Below, in pieces: positions 26,300-34,776 of a stretch of DNA of 64,000 nt. The notes beneath the pieces were generated by a model that saw only the letters and a list, made by a program, of their open reading frames with translations, was not told the DNA's origin and made no database searches. The DNA comes from Brevibacillus sp042683565. GTDB lineage: Bacteria > Bacillota > Bacilli > Brevibacillales > Brevibacillaceae. The stretch covers positions 62,001 to 126,000 of the forward strand of contig NZ_JBHUJW010000023.1 of NCBI RefSeq assembly GCF_042683565.1, in the 5' to 3' direction. The first letter of the stretch is position 1, and every line of letters begins with the position of its first letter. Position numbers and translations under genes: made by a program.

Positions 26300-27001
26300 A
26301 TGATACACGTCTATCCGGCCGCATCCCGTTACACAGCGGACCACGGCTGGCTGAAAAGCAGCTTCAGCTTCTCCTTTGCCGATTATTACGATCCCGACAA
26401 CATGGGCTTCGGCCCGCTGCGCGTATTCAATGACGACTGCGTAGCTCCGCAGACCGGTTTCGGCGCCCATCCGCACCGGGAGATGGAAATCATCTCGATC
26501 GTCCTGCAAGGGCAACTCGCCCATCGCGACAGCACCGGCAACCAGGAGGTCATTCGACCGGGGGAAGTACAGCGGATGAGTGCAGGCACAGGCATCGTTC
26601 ATTCGGAGATGAACCCATCCGCGACAGAAGAAGTGAAGTTTTTGCAGCTCTGGTTCGAGCCTGCCCAGTACGGACTTGCGCCATCCTACGAGCAGAAGAC
26701 GTACGACCAGGCGAAGCTGGCGAACCAGCTGCTGCCGGTCGTCTCTGCTGAAGGCGGCGAGCAGATCGCCAAAATCCATCAAGACCTGACTTTGTACCTC
26801 TCTCGCCTGGAGAGCGGCAAGACGATTCGCTTTGAACAGGAAGCGGGGAGGCGCATCTATCTTTTCGTCATGCAAGGGTCTTTGCGGCTCAACGGCGACG
26901 CCGCGCTCGAGACGCGGGAGGCCGCGCGCATCACCGAGACTGGAATCCTCGACATCGAAGCGGCAGCCGACACGCACTTCATGCTGATCGACCTGCCCTG
27001 A
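26300..27001 (+). CDS. pirin family protein
   Basis: A bicupin protein of the pirin/YhhW type; some members are quercetinases. The N-terminal cupin holds the metal-binding set HPHREMEII and the later His/Glu in GTGIVHSEMNPS. The C-terminal cupin is less conserved. The ATG at 26300 (MIHVYPAASRY) has AGGAGG 9 bases upstream. It is divergent from the DUF4931 gene and shares a 159-base intergenic region with it. Confidence 0.9.
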   Translation: MIHVYPAASRYTADHGWLKSSFSFSFADYYDPDNMGFGPLRVFNDDCVAPQTGFGAHPHREMEIISIVLQGQLAHRDSTGNQEVIRPGEVQRMSAGTGIVHSEMNPSATEEVKFLQLWFEPAQYGLAPSYEQKTYDQAKLANQLLPVVSAEGGEQIAKIHQDLTLYLSRLESGKTIRFEQEAGRRIYLFVMQGSLRLNGDAALETREAARITETGILDIEAAADTHFMLIDLP

Positions 27002-27042
27002 CCCTCTTTGCCCGCTTTGCAGCATGAACTTTTCTGATAGTC

Positions 27043-27086
27043 ACGCAGCCTATTTTTCATCCAACGGGCTGCGTTTTCTTTTTTTA
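27043..27086 (+). terminator. terminator after the pirin gene
   Basis: An 8-bp stem (ACGCAGCC / GGCTGCGT) with a 16-base loop is followed by a T-rich run. Confidence 0.75.
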
Positions 27087-27143
27087 TCTCAAATCTCCCG
27101 CATACAATAAATAGTAGTGTATCGCGGAAAGGTGTTGGATGAA

Positions 27144-27389
27144 ATGGAAAAGTCGTTTTATTACCCGGTCAGCTGGAGTGAGGCTCACAAATACAAAGCG
27201 TTGCTCGACCAAGAAGGCGTCCCGTACGAAATACAATCCCCCCTGGATTTGCCCATCCTGGAAAAAGGCCAACTGGCCATCGTCTTTCCTTCGATTCCGT
27301 TGCGGATGTACGCTTGGGTTCGGACCTTGTTTTACCGGGACGGCCTGCGCTATCCCGACAAGTATTCGTACGACTTCGGTTCGCGCTAG
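27144..27389 (+). CDS. small protein of unknown function
   Basis: An 81-residue frame (starts MEKSFYYPVSWSEAHKYKALLDQ) with many aromatic residues and no membrane segment or known motif. The middle part (LDQEGVPYEIQSPLDLPILEKGQLAIVFPSI) resembles small DUF2007-like folds only vaguely. AAGGTG precedes the start by about 10 bases. It is supported by codon bias and by the terminator and gene layout around it, not by recognised homology. Confidence 0.5.
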   Translation: MEKSFYYPVSWSEAHKYKALLDQEGVPYEIQSPLDLPILEKGQLAIVFPSIPLRMYAWVRTLFYRDGLRYPDKYSYDFGSR

Positions 27390-27505
27390 GCGGCACCGGC
27401 AGGAGCAATCCCGCAGGAAATAACCCGACGTGTTCTCCCCGCTCACGACAGGCGGTGAATTCCTGAGCCGCGTTCTCCAGTCCTTTAGCCGACAGCAAAA
27501 ACAAC

Positions 27506-27534
27506 GGCCCGCCTCTTTTCTCCCGAGGCGGGCC
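27506..27534. terminator. 10-bp perfect hairpin, bidirectional terminator
   Basis: The stem is GGCCCGCCTC / GAGGCGGGCC with a 9-base loop. On the minus strand it is followed by GTTGTTTTTG, so it can end the small gene at 27539; on the plus strand the T run is weak. Confidence 0.75.
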
Positions 27535-27538
27535 TCCT

Positions 27539-27766
27539 TTACATGAGCCTTGTATTTTTGCCAGCCGCCGCTTCTTTCGGCGGCTCGCTTGGCTCCAAAT
27601 ACACCAAAAACCTTCTGGCTTGCTTGTACATGATCGACAAAGTCAGTTCCCTTATCTTGTTCATCACTTCATCTTTTCGTTCGGGCGGAAGCTCCGCTTC
27701 GAGCTTTTCTTCTTGCTCGGCTAAATAAGACATTACCCATTCCGGGTCCAATTTGTAGGCAGGCAA
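27539..27766 (-). CDS. small helical protein of unknown function
   Basis: A 75-residue, highly charged and probably all-helical protein (MPAYKLDPEWVMSYLAEQEEKLEAELPPERKDEVMNKIRELTLSI starts the frame). It has no cysteine, signal peptide or known motif. It lies between a terminator and the ABC-F gene, on the same strand as the latter. I do not recognise a family. Confidence 0.55.
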   Translation of the reverse strand: MPAYKLDPEWVMSYLAEQEEKLEAELPPERKDEVMNKIRELTLSIMYKQARRFLVYLEPSEPPKEAAAGKNTRLM

Positions 27767-27873
27767 CGACAGCGACTCCTCTACTAAATAATCTATTCCA
27801 GTCTACCGAAGCCCACCGTCAATTCACAGCCACAATTACTGGCTGCGCACACAGAGATTGGCACTGTCGCTCG

Positions 27874-29778
27874 CTATTTCCCTTGCTCCAGCTCCTCGAT
27901 CATGGCAGACAGCTCAGCCCACCGCTCGATGGCCGCTTCCAGTTCGGCTGCCACCTGCTGTTCTTCTGCGTACAGCTTTTCGACTTTCCCGTAGTCGCTG
28001 CCAAAAGCCGCAATTTCTTCTTTCAGCCTGGCGCTGCGTTCCTCCAGCGCCGCGATCTTGCCTTCGATTTCGTCCCATTCCTTTTGATCCTTGTAGGACA
28101 GCTTCTTCGTCCGGTTGTTGCCGCGATTCGCCTGGCTGCCCGCGCTTTTTTCCTGCGGCGCTGCTGCGGCCGCCGCTTTGCTGGCACGCTGCTCCTCCAA
28201 ATACTCCGAGTAATTGCCGGTAAACGGACGAATGACGCCCTGCCCTTCAAAGGCAAACAGGTGGTCAACGGTCCGGTCCAGGAAGTAGCGGTCGTGAGAG
28301 ACGGTTATGACGGCGCCGGGAAAATTTTCCAGGTAATCTTCCAGGATGCTGAGGGTCTGAATGTCGAGGTCGTTCGTCGGCTCGTCCAGGAACAGGACGT
28401 TCGGCTCGCCCATCAGTGTGCGGAGCAAGTACAATCGGCGCCGCTCCCCGCCGGACAGCCGCGAGATCGGCGTGTACTGCATCGACGGTGAAAAGAGGAA
28501 GCGTTCCAGCATTTGCGATGCCGTAATCGTCTCTCCGTCGCTCGTATGAATGACTTCCGCCGCTTCTTTAATATAATCGATCACCCGCAGCTTCTCGTTC
28601 ATTTCCACGTTGTTTTGCGTGTAGTAGGCGATCTTGACAGTCTGTCCTACCTCGATCTTACCCGTGTCGGGCTGGATTCGTCCTGCCAGCATGTTGAGCA
28701 GCGTCGATTTGCCGCTGCCGTTCGGGCCGATGATCCCGACGCGGTCACCTGGCAGGACGATGTAGCTGAAGTCCCGGATCAGCTGGCGGTCGCCGTAGGC
28801 TTTGCTGATGTGCTCCACCTCGATGACCTTTTTGCCAAGCCGGCTTGCACCCAGTGCCATATCCAGCTTGGCGGCAGGCCCTTCGACGACGCGGTCGCGG
28901 AGCTCTTCGACCCGTTGGACGCGCGCCTTTTGCTTGGTCGTGCGTGCTTTTGCCCCGCGGCGCAGCCACGCCAGTTCCCGCCGCAGCAGATTTTGCCGTT
29001 TGCTCTCGGCCGCCGCTTCGTTTTCTTCCCGCTCCGCCTTTTTCTCCAGAAATGTCGCGTAGTTGCCCTCGTAGCTGTAGAGCTTGCCGCCGTCCAGCTC
29101 GAACGTCCGGTTGGTCACGCGGTCCAGGAAATACCGGTCGTGCGTCACGAGCAGCAAAGCGCCTTGGTAGCGGGACAAGTATTCCTCCAGCCACTCCACC
29201 GTCTCGTTGTCGATATGGTTGGTCGGCTCGTCGAGAATGAGCAAATCCGCCGGCTGGATCAGGGCACGCGCCATCGCCACCCGCTTTCTCTGGCCCCCGG
29301 ACAGTTCGCTCACTTTTTGGGAAAAGTCGTGCAAGCCAAGCTGCGTCAAGATCATCTTAGCCTGCGTGCTGCTCTCCCACGCGTCGGCTGCATCCATTTT
29401 GCTCTGCAAGGCAAAGACGCGGGCCTGCTTTTTCTCGTCTTCCGGAGCGGTCTGCAGGTCGGCCAGTGCCCTTTCGTACTCGCGCAAGAGCTGAATCAAG
29501 GGAGAATCGCCGTAAAAGACCTGATCCAGTACGGAGGACTCTTCCTCGAAGCTCGGGTTTTGCGGCAAATATTCCACATGGAAGCGGTTGGCGTGCACAA
29601 TCCTCCCGCTGTCGGCGGTGTCGAGCCCCGCGATGATTTTCAACAGCGAAGACTTCCCGGTGCCGTTTACGCCGATCAGACCGATCCGCTGCTGCTCGGC
29701 GATATGAAAAGAGATGTTCTCGAATAATACTTTTTCCCCATAGCTTTTGGAGAGATTTTCAACAGATAAGATTTGCAT
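27874..29778 (-). CDS. ABC-F family ATPase (YfmR/Uup-like)
   Basis: Two ABC ATPase domains in one soluble chain with no membrane segments mark the ABC-F group, which acts on the ribosome. Walker A motifs are GVNGTGKSSLL and GPNGSGKSTLL; signature motifs are LSGGQRKRV and LSGGERRRL; both Walker B segments (LLILDEPTNHID, VLFLDEPTNDLD) are intact. The linker is rich in Arg/Lys/Glu. A C-terminal coiled coil (about the last 70 residues) is as in Uup/YfmR. It probably resolves stalled ribosomes; antibiotic-resistance function is possible but not shown. The start at 29778 (MQILSVENLSKSYGE) is family-like. Confidence 0.92.
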   Translation of the reverse strand: MQILSVENLSKSYGEKVLFENISFHIAEQQRIGLIGVNGTGKSSLLKIIAGLDTADSGRIVHANRFHVEYLPQNPSFEEESSVLDQVFYGDSPLIQLLREYERALADLQTAPEDEKKQARVFALQSKMDAADAWESSTQAKMILTQLGLHDFSQKVSELSGGQRKRVAMARALIQPADLLILDEPTNHIDNETVEWLEEYLSRYQGALLLVTHDRYFLDRVTNRTFELDGGKLYSYEGNYATFLEKKAEREENEAAAESKRQNLLRRELAWLRRGAKARTTKQKARVQRVEELRDRVVEGPAAKLDMALGASRLGKKVIEVEHISKAYGDRQLIRDFSYIVLPGDRVGIIGPNGSGKSTLLNMLAGRIQPDTGKIEVGQTVKIAYYTQNNVEMNEKLRVIDYIKEAAEVIHTSDGETITASQMLERFLFSPSMQYTPISRLSGGERRRLYLLRTLMGEPNVLFLDEPTNDLDIQTLSILEDYLENFPGAVITVSHDRYFLDRTVDHLFAFEGQGVIRPFTGNYSEYLEEQRASKAAAAAAPQEKSAGSQANRGNNRTKKLSYKDQKEWDEIEGKIAALEERSARLKEEIAAFGSDYGKVEKLYAEEQQVAAELEAAIERWAELSAMIEELEQGK

Positions 29779-29927
29779 CGTCGTCACCTGAACTTTTCGA
29801 TTGATTCCGGCCTTGCATTGGTTGCCAGCAAGCTGCATGGGAATGCTACATCCGATCGTACCATGTTTTTGCAGGAAGCTCTAGGGAGGACAAGGGAAAA
29901 TCAGCGCAAGCAAATGAGAAGAACAAA

Positions 29928-29953
29928 AAACCAGGGAGAGCTCTCCCTGGTTT
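29928..29953 (-). terminator. palindromic terminator after tRNA-Thr
   Basis: A perfect 26-base palindrome (AAACCAGGGAGAG / CTCTCCCTGGTTT), 13 bp per arm, is followed by further T residues on the minus strand. It lies 13 bases past the 3' end of the tRNA. Confidence 0.85.
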
Positions 29954-29966
29954 ACTATGTATGAGA

Positions 29967-30041
29967 TGGTGCTAGCGAAGGGATTTGAACCCCCGACCTG
30001 CTGATTACGAATCAGCTGCACTACCCCTGTGCTACGCTAGC
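29967..30041 (-). tRNA. tRNA-Thr (anticodon CGT)
   Basis: A 75-base tRNA with the CCA end encoded. The acceptor stem is GCTAGCG / CGCTAGC, the D arm GCAC/GTGC, the anticodon stem GCTGA/TCAGC with loop TTCGTAA (anticodon CGT, reads ACG), and the T arm has TTCAAAT. It is a single gene, not in a cluster, and has its own terminator; TATAAT-like boxes lie just upstream. Confidence 0.95.
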
Positions 30042-30097
30042 ACGTTGCTTACAGGAATTATATTAGTATACTCTACGCAAAAAAACAAGAGGAAATT

Positions 30098-30298
30098 TCA
30101 CAGATTCATGATTTTTTTTGCCTGCTGCAAGACGGTGCCAATCAGCTGACCAGAAATCACCAGATCAGCGCAATCGTCCAGCCAGGTAGGATCGCGGTTG
30201 ACGATGACGAGCCTTGCCCCTGTAAACACCACACACGCCTTTGCTTTTGCGACCCACTCTGCCAAAACTTCCAGCCGATCCGTGCGATCTCCCTGCTT
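30098..30298 (-). pseudogene. remnant of a sirtuin (NAD-dependent deacetylase) gene with internal deletion
   Basis: The minus-strand frame encodes RLEVLAEWVAKAKACVVFTGA, the start of a bacterial sirtuin, joined directly to RLVIVNRDPTWLDDCADLVI and IGTVLQQAKKIMNL, its end. The central part, including the GISTESGIPDFR loop, catalytic His and zinc cysteines, is missing: about 60 codons remain of about 240. The junction is at GGGGCA. There is an in-frame stop at 30299-30301 just before the frame and no proper start codon; the likely original GTG with a good ribosome binding site (GGAGGAA, near 30302) is in another frame. It is between tRNA-Thr and the phosphatase gene. Confidence 0.8.
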
Positions 30299-30372
30299 TC
30301 ACCCGTTATCCTGTTCCTCCATATTGTAGTAGAAAGCGGCGCATTTTGCACACGCAGGAGGTTGGCTTGTCC

Positions 30373-31185
30373 ATGACCACTTATTTCGTATCCGATATTC
30401 ACGGCCAGTATCAGGCCTTTCAAAAAGCGCTGCAGGACGCTTCCTTTTCGCCCGCGCAAGGCGACAAGCTGTATGTGATCGGGGACACGATCGATCGCGG
30501 CTCGCAGTCAAAGGACGTCCTGCTGTACATCCTGAATCTGCAACACCAGTATCCCGAGCAGGTTTTTCTCATCAAAGGAAACCACGAGCAAATGTTTGAA
30601 GACTGGCTCAGCGGCAGAGGCGACGCTGAAAATTACTTGCGTTTCAACGGCGGAGACGCCACGGTTCGCTCCTTTCTCGGCAGCCACCCTTTGCGCCGCG
30701 CTTTCGTGAACGGGGGTCTCCCCTCTCCCCAGGTCCAGGACGAAGCAAGGCGGATTATCCTCGCAGAGTACCCGTTCCTGCTGCCCGCCTTAAAAGCGCT
30801 TCCCCTCTACATCGAGCTGCCCGCAGACCCACGTACCGGCGCTCCGGCTGTCCTGCTCGTTCACGCCGGCATCCGGCCCGGCATACCGCTGTCCCGGCAA
30901 AACCCGGAAGACCTGCTGTGGATTCGGGAGCCTTTTTACAACCATTACACCGGAGAAATGCCCATCGTTTTCGGGCACACGCCTGTTCCCAAGCTTCCCG
31001 GCTACCGCGGCAACGGACCGTGGCGGCGTGACAATCTCATCGGAATCGACGGCGGCGCTGCCTACCGCCGGGGGGTGCTGCTCGTGGAATGGCCTTCTTT
31101 GCAGTCGATTTTCGTCCCCGTGCAGGCCATTCAGCCTGATCCCATCATACAGGTCAACGGGCAGGGCAGCAGTTTGCCCAAATGA
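30373..31185 (+). CDS. serine/threonine-type metallophosphoesterase
   Basis: A calcineurin-like phosphatase of the PrpE/diadenosine-tetraphosphatase type. Metal-ligand motifs are visible in order: SDIHGQY (DxH), GDTIDRGS (GDxxDRG), GNHEQM (GNHE), LLVHAGI and FGHTPVP. At 270 residues it is normal length. ATG at 30373 (MTTYFVSDIHG) has GGAGG 11 bases upstream; the frame is open further upstream through the sirtuin remnant on the other strand. The substrate is unknown. Confidence 0.9.
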   Translation: MTTYFVSDIHGQYQAFQKALQDASFSPAQGDKLYVIGDTIDRGSQSKDVLLYILNLQHQYPEQVFLIKGNHEQMFEDWLSGRGDAENYLRFNGGDATVRSFLGSHPLRRAFVNGGLPSPQVQDEARRIILAEYPFLLPALKALPLYIELPADPRTGAPAVLLVHAGIRPGIPLSRQNPEDLLWIREPFYNHYTGEMPIVFGHTPVPKLPGYRGNGPWRRDNLIGIDGGAAYRRGVLLVEWPSLQSIFVPVQAIQPDPIIQVNGQGSSLPK

Positions 31186-31325
31186 CGTATTGTTTCTTGT
31201 CCGTTTTTACACTACAATGGGTAGTGGAATCGGGCATTTCCTCCTTGGACAAGCCCCTTGGCTCTTCCTGCAATTGCAATCTACAACGACGGCACAATAT
31301 GCTACTATGAGGACGAGGTGTTTAT

Positions 31326-31754
31326 ATGAAGCGTCAACAAGCCTTGGAACAAGCCATGTTTGCTTCCTGGGGAGTCGCCTTGATCGCCACGGCTGGCAGT
31401 CTCTTTTTTTCTGAATTGCTCAATTACATACCGTGCAATCTGTGCTGGTACCAGCGAATCCTCATGTACCCGCTCGTCATCCTGCTGGGAGTCGCTTCCG
31501 CGAGAAAAGATTACCGCATATCGCTGTATGCCCTGATCCTCTCGTCGATCGGCGGCCTGATCTCCCTCTATCATTACTTGATCCAGAAAGTCCCGGCCTT
31601 GCACGAGCTGGGCAATGCTTGCGGCATCGTCCCCTGCAATACGGACTACATCAACTGGTTTGGCTTTATCACGATCCCTTTTCTCGCGCTGGTCGCTTTT
31701 ATCCTGATCATCGCGCTGCAAGTGTTCATTCTGAAAAACGGAAAGGAGAGGTAA
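31326..31754 (+). CDS. bdbC: BdbC/DsbB-family disulfide bond formation protein
   Basis: A 142-residue protein with four membrane helices that re-oxidises a thiol-disulfide partner with quinone. The two cysteine pairs are present: CNLC in the first outer loop (YIPCNLCWYQR) and Cys residues in GNACGIVPCNTDY in the second. The downstream gene, 4 bases on, encodes a thioredoxin-fold protein with CEHC that is a likely partner. This pair is followed by oxidase assembly genes. Confidence 0.94.
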   Translation: MKRQQALEQAMFASWGVALIATAGSLFFSELLNYIPCNLCWYQRILMYPLVILLGVASARKDYRISLYALILSSIGGLISLYHYLIQKVPALHELGNACGIVPCNTDYINWFGFITIPFLALVAFILIIALQVFILKNGKER

Positions 31755-31757
31755 TTC

Positions 31758-32228
31758 ATGAAAAAGATCATCTTTCTGTCCATCCTCGTAGCAGCGGTGC
31801 TGATCGGGGCAATCGTCTACTCCGACATCTCCAACCGCCAGCAAGCGGCCGGCAACCCTTACGGCAAGGCCAATCTCAATCCGGCGACGCTCGCTCAGCT
31901 AAACGACCCGCTGTACGACAACCTGATCATGCCCGACGAGCTGAAACAGCGCCTGAACAACAAGGAAGACCTGTATGTCTACTACTACAGCCCGGTCTGC
32001 GAGCACTGCCAGGCTACGACGCCCGTCCTCGTGCCGATCGTGCGGGAAATGAAGATCGACATGAAAAAGCACAACCTGCTCGAATTCGCCTCCAGCTGGG
32101 ATGACTTCCAGATCGAGTACACGCCGACCCTCGTCCACTACAAGGGCGGCAAGGAAGTCGCGCGCCTGGTCGGCGGCCACGAGGCGAACGAATGGAGACA
32201 ATGGCTGGAAGAGCAGCAAAAATTATAG
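31758..32228 (+). CDS. membrane-anchored thioredoxin-fold protein
   Basis: An N-terminal membrane anchor (MKKIIFLSILVAAVLIGAIVY) precedes a thioredoxin-like domain. The active-site pair is CEHC in YYYSPVCEHCQATTP, and the cis-Pro loop is in IEYTPTLVHYKGG. It is a probable extracytoplasmic thiol-disulfide oxidoreductase, the partner of the BdbC protein encoded 4 bases upstream; it resembles BdbD in function but is shorter (156 residues) and has a plain thioredoxin fold, not the DsbA helical insertion. Confidence 0.85.
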   Translation: MKKIIFLSILVAAVLIGAIVYSDISNRQQAAGNPYGKANLNPATLAQLNDPLYDNLIMPDELKQRLNNKEDLYVYYYSPVCEHCQATTPVLVPIVREMKIDMKKHNLLEFASSWDDFQIEYTPTLVHYKGGKEVARLVGGHEANEWRQWLEEQQKL

Positions 32229-32240
32229 TGGTTGCAGCAA

Positions 32241-32277
32241 GCCTCCCGAAATCGCAACGGGGGGCTGTTCTTTTTGT
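32241..32277 (+). terminator. terminator after the thioredoxin-fold gene
   Basis: A stem GCCTCCC / GGGGGGC (one G-T pair) is followed by TGTTCTTTTTG. It separates the thiol pair from ctaG. Confidence 0.65.
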
Positions 32278-32414
32278 TTGCCTGGTGACATTTATGTGAA
32301 CGTGCTGGCGATCTCTGGAAGAAATAGCCCGAACGAGTCATGAGGCTTTTTCGGTTATTTGCCTATAATGATGGATGGGGAAGATCCTGGGATATGTTCG
32401 GAGGTTGGAACTTG

Positions 32415-33281
32415 ATGCTCACCTACTTGACAGCGACCTTCGGCTTTCGGGCGACGTGGAACCCGGAGCTGATGGTTCTCACCGCATCGATCGGGATTGC
32501 TTACTTCGCGCTCATCGGCCCGCTGCGGCATACGTTTGCTCAAGCGACTCCCGTGTCCTTGCGGCAAAAAGCCTTGTTTTGCATCGGCCTGCTGCTTTTT
32601 TACTTCGGCATGGGCAGCCCGCTCAACGTCGCCGGGCATTTTCTGTTCAGCGCGCACATGCTGCAGCAATCTTTGCTCTACCTGGTGATGCCCTTGCTGC
32701 TATTGGCCGGAACGCCCAGTTGGCTGTTCGCCTCTTTGCCGGAACGAAAGTGGGCGCGGACGCTGCTGCGGCTGACCACCCATCCGATCACGGCCGTCCT
32801 GATGTTCAATGCCCTGTTTTCCTTTTACCATATGCCCGTCATCCTCGACATGGCAATGAACAACCTGGCGATGCACAACCTGATCCACCTGCCCTTGCTT
32901 TTGACTGCGCTGCTCATGTGGACGCCGGTCATTGCACCGCTGCCGCAGCTCCATCGCCTGACCGAGCTGCAAAAGCTCGCCTACATTTTCGCAAGCGGCG
33001 TGCTGATTACCCCTGCCTGTGCCTTGATTATTTTCGCTGGCGCACCGCTGTACGGGACGTATGTGAACGGGCCGACAATGCTCTGTACGCCCTTCTTTTC
33101 CGCTCCCGTCGACAAATCAATGCTGGCTGTCCCGCTGCAGGCTCTTGACGATCAGCGACTGGGGGGTATAATCATGAAGCTGATGCAGGAGGTAACATAC
33201 GGGTCCGTGCTCGCCTACATCTTCGCCCGCTGGTACCGCAAGGAAAAGGACCAGCCGGACGATCAGCTGCTTCCCCATTAA
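32415..33281 (+). CDS. ctaG: CtaG family cytochrome c oxidase assembly factor
   Basis: A membrane protein of the caa3_CtaG (DUF1404-like) family that helps assemble cytochrome caa3 oxidase, probably by delivering copper to the CuB site. Seven or so membrane helices are seen; conserved residues include FSAHMLQQSLLYLVMPLLLL, with His-Met, the FYHMPVILD segment and LIHLPLLLTALLMW. Start at 32415 (MLTYLTATFGF) is chosen by GGAGG 10 bases before; upstream ATGs in frame have no such site. It is followed by SCO and YtkA-like genes that also handle copper/oxidase assembly. Confidence 0.9.
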   Translation: MLTYLTATFGFRATWNPELMVLTASIGIAYFALIGPLRHTFAQATPVSLRQKALFCIGLLLFYFGMGSPLNVAGHFLFSAHMLQQSLLYLVMPLLLLAGTPSWLFASLPERKWARTLLRLTTHPITAVLMFNALFSFYHMPVILDMAMNNLAMHNLIHLPLLLTALLMWTPVIAPLPQLHRLTELQKLAYIFASGVLITPACALIIFAGAPLYGTYVNGPTMLCTPFFSAPVDKSMLAVPLQALDDQRLGGIIMKLMQEVTYGSVLAYIFARWYRKEKDQPDDQLLPH

Positions 33282-33310
33282 CTCACGAAACGAAAGGGGC
33301 ACTACCGGAC

Positions 33311-33922
33311 ATGCCTGAAGCGTCTGCAGCGTCAGCCTTATGGCTCAGGCGGCTGCTGTTGTTACTCCCTGCCCTCGTGCTCGCTGCACTGGTCGCGTCC
33401 TGGTTTCGGGGCGGCACGCAAATCGCCGCGCTGCCAGGCCTTACGCTGGAGACAATCGACGGAAAAGCGTATTCACTCGCCCCGAAGCCTGGCCAGATCC
33501 GCCTCGTGGAGCTGATCTACACCCGCTGCCCGGACGTTTGCCCGACGACGACAGCAAAGCTGGTCCAGCTGCAAAAGCGGCTAAAAGAAGCGAATCTGAT
33601 GGGAAGCCGTGTCGAATTTTTGACCGTCACGATCGACCCGCATAACGATACGCCGGACGTCTTGCGAAAGTACGCCAGGCAGCTGGGCATCGATTCGCAA
33701 GGGTGGACGATCCTGCGCGGGGACGAGCAGTCCATCCAGACCGTCACCCGCTCGCTCGGGTTCATCGCGAGAAAGACGGCGGACGGCTTTATCTCCCATA
33801 CAGCCAGCACGTATGTCGTCGGCGCCAACAACGAAGTCGTCCGCAAATTCGGGATGGGCGACGATTTTGATATCGACCAGGTCTATCAGGAACTGGTGAC
33901 CATGAACAAGGAAGGATTGTAG
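33311..33922 (+). CDS. SCO1/SenC family copper chaperone
   Basis: SCO proteins deliver copper to the CuA site of cytochrome c oxidase. A membrane anchor lies at about residues 13-32. The thioredoxin-like domain holds the copper ligands CPDVC (in YTRCPDVCPTTT) and His in FISHTASTYVV. Length (203) is normal. The gene is 29 bases after ctaG and 2 bases before the YtkA-like gene. Confidence 0.94.
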   Translation: MPEASAASALWLRRLLLLLPALVLAALVASWFRGGTQIAALPGLTLETIDGKAYSLAPKPGQIRLVELIYTRCPDVCPTTTAKLVQLQKRLKEANLMGSRVEFLTVTIDPHNDTPDVLRKYARQLGIDSQGWTILRGDEQSIQTVTRSLGFIARKTADGFISHTASTYVVGANNEVVRKFGMGDDFDIDQVYQELVTMNKEGL

Positions 33923-33924
33923 CT

Positions 33925-34704
33925 ATGAAACGGTATTTGTTTTCCCTGCTCGTCCTGCTCGCGGCAATGACAGCCGCCTGCGGACACAATCATCAAGAAG
34001 CTGCGCTGCCTTCTGCCGATCCGGTCGCGGCCGACTTCGCCATTTTGCCGAAGGAACCTGCGGCAGGCAAGCCCATTACGTTTTCGGTCAAGGTGACGCA
34101 AAATGGCGAGCCTGTCAACGATGCCAAGGAAGTCAAATTTGAATGGTGGAAGGACGGGCAGGAGCAGCATGTGACGATTCCCGCATCGCTGCAGAAGGAT
34201 GGCGTGTACACCGCCCGGCAAACGATTGACGAAGCCGGCTCTTATTTCGTTTATTACCACGTAACCGCACGCGATTTTCACAACATGCAAAAGGTAGCCT
34301 TTACCGTCGGCGGGCAATCCGCTTCGTCTGCCTCCCCTGCCCACGCGCAGCACCCGGGCGAAGCGACGGCGGAGCATGAGCATGAGGCTGCGGAGCACGC
34401 GCACGCGAGCGGCGTCGATTTTCACTTCATGCCGCCAACCCCGGTCCTGGCAGGCCAGCCGACTCCCCTCATGGTTCACCTGATGAAAGACAATGCCAGT
34501 TTCACCAAAGCGGCAGTCCGCTTTGAAATTTGGCAGGGTAGCGCGGCAGAGCATACGTTTGTCGAGGCACGGGAAGAGCAGCCCGGTCAGTACAGCGCGG
34601 AGGCGAACCTCCCTGCTGCTGGCAGCTACACAGTGAAAGTCCACGTGGAGAAGGGGGAAATCCACGACCACAAGAGCTTTCCACTCGCCGTACAGCCCAA
34701 GTAA
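33925..34704 (+). CDS. YtkA/FixH-like lipoprotein with two domains and a His-rich linker
   Basis: A lipoprotein signal peptide ends at the lipobox TAAC (Cys19 region). Two similar beta-rich domains follow, each of the YtkA/FixH type (PTPVLAGQPTPLMVHLMKD in the second; PAAGKPITFSVKVTQNG in the first). Between them is a linker rich in His, Glu and Ala (EHEHEAAEHAHASG) that could bind copper or another metal. The location after CtaG and SCO suggests a role in oxidase copper handling. That is inference from context. The gene begins 2 bases after the SCO stop. Confidence 0.85.
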   Translation: MKRYLFSLLVLLAAMTAACGHNHQEAALPSADPVAADFAILPKEPAAGKPITFSVKVTQNGEPVNDAKEVKFEWWKDGQEQHVTIPASLQKDGVYTARQTIDEAGSYFVYYHVTARDFHNMQKVAFTVGGQSASSASPAHAQHPGEATAEHEHEAAEHAHASGVDFHFMPPTPVLAGQPTPLMVHLMKDNASFTKAAVRFEIWQGSAAEHTFVEAREEQPGQYSAEANLPAAGSYTVKVHVEKGEIHDHKSFPLAVQPK

Positions 34705-34733
34705 TCACTTCAATCGCTTCATGCGAGCAGCAC

Positions 34734-34776
34734 AAGGCGCAGCTCCGTTTCTGAATGGAGCTGCGCCATTGTTTGC
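34734..34776 (+). terminator. terminator after the ctaG-SCO-YtkA operon
   Basis: A perfect 11-bp stem (GGCGCAGCTCC / GGAGCTGCGCC) with a 10-base loop is followed by ATTGTTTGC. Confidence 0.75.

Noticed and set aside
27390..27504. A short minus-strand frame (AKGLENAAQEFTACRE) between two terminators
   Set aside because: It could be a decayed gene fragment but it is too short to identify, has no start signal and shares no recognised family.
29928..29953. The 26-base palindrome near tRNA-Thr as an integration (att) site
   Set aside because: It has the form of a plain terminator with a T run, and no integrase or direct repeat of the tRNA end is in the window.
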